The notes below the pieces were generated by a model that did not search any database, had not been told where the DNA came from, and was given only the letters and a program-made list of their open reading frames with translations. From contig NZ_JPEO01000012.1 of assembly GCF_000753795.1 (NCBI RefSeq), positions 1 through 64,000 of the forward strand: a DNA stretch of 64,000 nt, written 5' to 3'. The DNA is from Shewanella mangrovi (lineage in GTDB: Bacteria > Pseudomonadota > Gammaproteobacteria > Enterobacterales > Shewanellaceae). How positions within the stretch are numbered: the first letter of the stretch is position 1; each line of letters starts with the position of its first letter. Shown here one piece after another: positions 63,028 to 64,000 of this stretch. The position numbers and the translations under genes are program-made.

Positions 63028-63975
63028 TTGTCCACTAATAATGCCCGTTCCGGGCTGTTGTTTATTGCGGCCGCCGTTATCTTTTGGGGCATTATGCCGG
63101 TAGCATTGAAGCTAACCGTTGGCTTTGTCGATGCGGTTAACCTGACCTGGTTCCGTTTTGGTGCCGCTGGGTTAATGCTGGTGGTCTTTCAAGCCTTGGC
63201 GGGCGGTCTCGCATCATTCAAACAAGTGACGTTAAAGCAGTGGGGTTGGCTGGCGCTGGCTGGGATTATGCTGTTAGCCAACTATTTGAGCTTTATGTTG
63301 GCACTGAAATATCTGGCGCCGGGTACGGCACAACTCAACTTTCAAACCTCGGGTGTTTTTTTAGCTATCGGCGGTTTTCTGGTATTTGGTGAGCGCTTAA
63401 GCCGCTTTCAAATTAGCTGTTTTATGGCGTTAGCCGTCGGCATGCTGATGTTTTTCAATCCTTATTTACGTTTCGATGGCGCGGCAGATGGTGGAGACGT
63501 ACTGCTCGGCGTATTACTGATCCAGCTGTCAGTGCTTTGTTGGTGTGTGAGTGTGTTATTGCAACGTCAGTTGGCAGGCGTGTTATCACCCACCAATATT
63601 CTGTTGGTGATCTATGTGTTGGGCGCCATTGTGCTTTTGCCAAGCTGCGATTTTACTGTGTGGCAACCGCTTGATAGCGAAGCGTGGACCATTGTGATCG
63701 CCAGTGCCATTGCGACTTTGCTGGCTTATGCGTGTTTTGCCCAAGGGATGAAGTCACTGCCCGCTGGGCAGGTGGGCGCTATGTTGGCGTTGACACCGAT
63801 TATCAGCTTTATCAGCACAGATATACTGGTTTATGCCGGCTGGTGGCGTGATATTTTGCATGTCGACGCGCTTAATTGGCTGTCGAAATTAGGGATTGGG
63901 GTGATTGTGCTGGCCGTCATGAGTGTGCAACTAAAACCTAAGACTCGCCAAAGAATGAAGAAAACTGTGGGTTAA
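63028..63975 (+). CDS. EamA/DMT-family transporter
   Basis: 315 aa with ten membrane helices in two EamA repeats (LLFIAAAVIFWGIMPVALKL; TNILLVIYVLGAIVLL). Drug/metabolite transporters of the RhaT/EamA type export amino acids, nucleosides or other small molecules; the cargo cannot be told. The start is TTG at 63028 preceded by CGGAGTCTTCTC; longer in-frame starts (GTG at 62866) would overlap the metallohydrolase end. It is the last complete gene before the right edge. Confidence 0.88.
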   Translation: MSTNNARSGLLFIAAAVIFWGIMPVALKLTVGFVDAVNLTWFRFGAAGLMLVVFQALAGGLASFKQVTLKQWGWLALAGIMLLANYLSFMLALKYLAPGTAQLNFQTSGVFLAIGGFLVFGERLSRFQISCFMALAVGMLMFFNPYLRFDGAADGGDVLLGVLLIQLSVLCWCVSVLLQRQLAGVLSPTNILLVIYVLGAIVLLPSCDFTVWQPLDSEAWTIVIASAIATLLAYACFAQGMKSLPAGQVGAMLALTPIISFISTDILVYAGWWRDILHVDALNWLSKLGIGVIVLAVMSVQLKPKTRQRMKKTVG

Positions 63976-64000
63976 TCTGCAGTTTTCGCAGAAATTAACC
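63970..64000 (+). terminator. Hairpin at the right edge after the transporter gene
   Basis: GGTTAA-TCTGC and GCAGA-AA-TTAACC pair almost completely around AGTTTTC, starting within the stop region of the transporter gene. The sequence stops at the edge, so a T-run cannot be seen and terminator status is unproven. Confidence 0.5.

Noticed and set aside
1-64000. tRNA, rRNA, IS elements, prophage, CRISPR array
   Set aside because: No cloverleaf, transposase, integrase or spaced direct repeat set was seen on either strand. A computed search (tRNAscan, CRISPR finder) would be decisive.

Overview
The window looks like a chromosomal segment of a gammaproteobacterium of the order Alteromonadales, most probably Shewanella or a close relative. 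The reasons are Enterobacteria-like core synteny (srkA-dsbA; rho/trxA facing rhlB-gppA; ubiE-ubiJ-ubiB-tatABC-tatD), a methylcitrate operon that uses AcnD and PrpF under a GntR regulator, many c-di-GMP proteins, and family members common in that genus (DUF3630-like, DUF523, MJ1255/VC2487-type glycosyltransferase, tandem YihG-type acyltransferases). No rRNA, tRNA, insertion sequence, prophage or CRISPR array was found.

Layout. 0-6.4 kb: end of an EP-repeat protein, a small lipoprotein, SelO, a DUF3630-like protein, SrkA, DsbA, a 69-aa conserved-looking protein, ZapB and branched-chain aminotransferase. 6.4-10.9 kb: a 1494-aa two-component-propeller/PAS/GGDEF/EAL sensor. 11-17.8 kb: propionate catabolism (gntR-prpB-prpC-acnD-prpF, all minus) with a readable promoter and three ATTGTCNACAAT operators. 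18-24 kb: DUF523, two acyltransferases, a Tsx-like porin, NfeD and two stomatins. 24-28.9 kb: rho, trxA, rhlB, a short gppA, and a secreted thioredoxin-like protein. 29-37.6 kb: a 7TM-DISM diguanylate cyclase, tatD, an exported protein, tatCBA, ubiB-ubiJ-ubiE and rraA. 37.6-40.3 kb: a small membrane protein, PAP2 phosphatase, glycosyltransferase and a DUF971 protein. 40.4-44 kb: a 1054-aa wHTH-nSTAND-TM-TPR regulator and a small partner gene whose 3' part is sharply AT-rich, the most accessory-looking part of the window. 44-47.4 kb: a globin-coupled HD-GYP phosphodiesterase divergent from a PAS-GGDEF cyclase, a small downstream protein and a histidine phosphatase. 47.5-51.3 kb: a RidA-like protein, an acetyltransferase, a GST, a divergent S-adenosylhomocysteinase-like protein and an exported protein. 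51.3-56.9 kb: purC, proBA, putP and a 58-aa membrane protein just upstream of putP. 57.4-61.4 kb: an arsenic operon (arsR, permease, CxxC protein, GAPDH, arsJ). 61.4-64 kb: a beta-CASP metallohydrolase and a DMT-family exporter.

How the genes work together. The prp genes convert propionyl-CoA to pyruvate and succinate by the AcnD/PrpF version of the methylcitrate cycle and appear autoregulated through the operator set. The arsenic operon pairs a GAPDH that can make 1-arseno-3-phosphoglycerate with its exporter ArsJ. Four proteins can make or degrade c-di-GMP (GGDEF-EAL, two GGDEF, one HD-GYP), two of them from a divergent pair with a predicted haem sensor. proBA lies directly downstream of the proline importer putP, so proline uptake and synthesis are clustered. 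The best candidates for undescribed biology are the nSTAND regulator with its AT-rich tail and partner, the unannotated 58-aa protein coupled to putP, and the SAHH-like enzyme with altered active-site positions. All functions are read from sequence by eye; no database search was run.
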